This document shows positions 14,071 to 14,090 of a stretch of DNA of 14,090 bases, piece by piece. Both the position numbers and the translations under genes were made by a program. Under the pieces are notes generated by a model. That model did not search any database and had not been told where the DNA came from. It saw only the letters and a program-made list of their open reading frames with translations. Numbering within the stretch: position 1 is the stretch's first letter; every line of letters begins with the position of its first letter. The stretch is from Betaproteobacteria bacterium (lineage in GTDB: Bacteria > Pseudomonadota > Gammaproteobacteria > Burkholderiales > Burkholderiaceae_C), in the NCBI GenBank assembly GCA_009923895.1, contig RFSP01000023.1, positions 1-14,090 on the forward strand, in the 5' to 3' direction.

Positions 14071-14090
14071 GGGGCGGGCGCTTATCCCTT

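Overview
The window looks like chromosomal core DNA from a GC-rich betaproteobacterium in Burkholderiales, probably Comamonadaceae (a Limnohabitans/Rhodoferax/Acidovorax-like lineage). This rests on the lptA-lptB-rpoN cluster, a three-subunit-style pnt operon, AapJ and FadD sequences of proteobacterial type, and a strong preference for TTG/CTG leucine codons and GC-ending codons. Genus is not resolved. No rRNA, tRNA, CRISPR array, IS element or phage gene is visible.

Layout. 1-1728, minus strand: aapJ (general L-amino acid binding protein) at the left edge, preceded by a good sigma-54 (-24/-12) promoter, then a NudJ-type Nudix hydrolase. 1818-5665, plus strand: a compact operon of pntAA, pntAB, an unlisted 59-codon membrane-protein gene, pntB and mtnN; the last four cistrons are joined by 1-4 nt overlaps. 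5666-6009: a non-coding gap of about 340 nt filled with strong GC-rich inverted repeats. 6010-9754, plus strand: fadD, a GatA-type amidase and rsmE, tightly packed. 9809-14006, minus strand: reading from the right edge, lptA, lptB, rpoN and an RlmL-like 23S rRNA methyltransferase, converging on rsmE.

How the genes connect. PntAA/AB/B form the membrane transhydrogenase that uses the proton gradient to make NADPH; the small hairpin membrane protein is inserted between its subunits with a near-perfect Shine-Dalgarno sequence. MtnN recycles adenosylhomocysteine and methylthioadenosine. FadD activates fatty acids. LptA and LptB belong to the lipopolysaccharide export bridge. RpoN is sigma-54, the factor expected to read the aapJ promoter in this same window.

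Three points stand out: (1) the 59-aa two-helix membrane protein in the pnt operon; (2) a single-base frameshift that splits rpoN in its variable acidic region, with both a homopolymer run and a UUU-UGA slip sequence at the junction; (3) a multi-hairpin element at 5700-5889 that is either a structured RNA or a MITE-like repeat. The rest is ordinary housekeeping sequence. No clearly new defence or mobile system is present.
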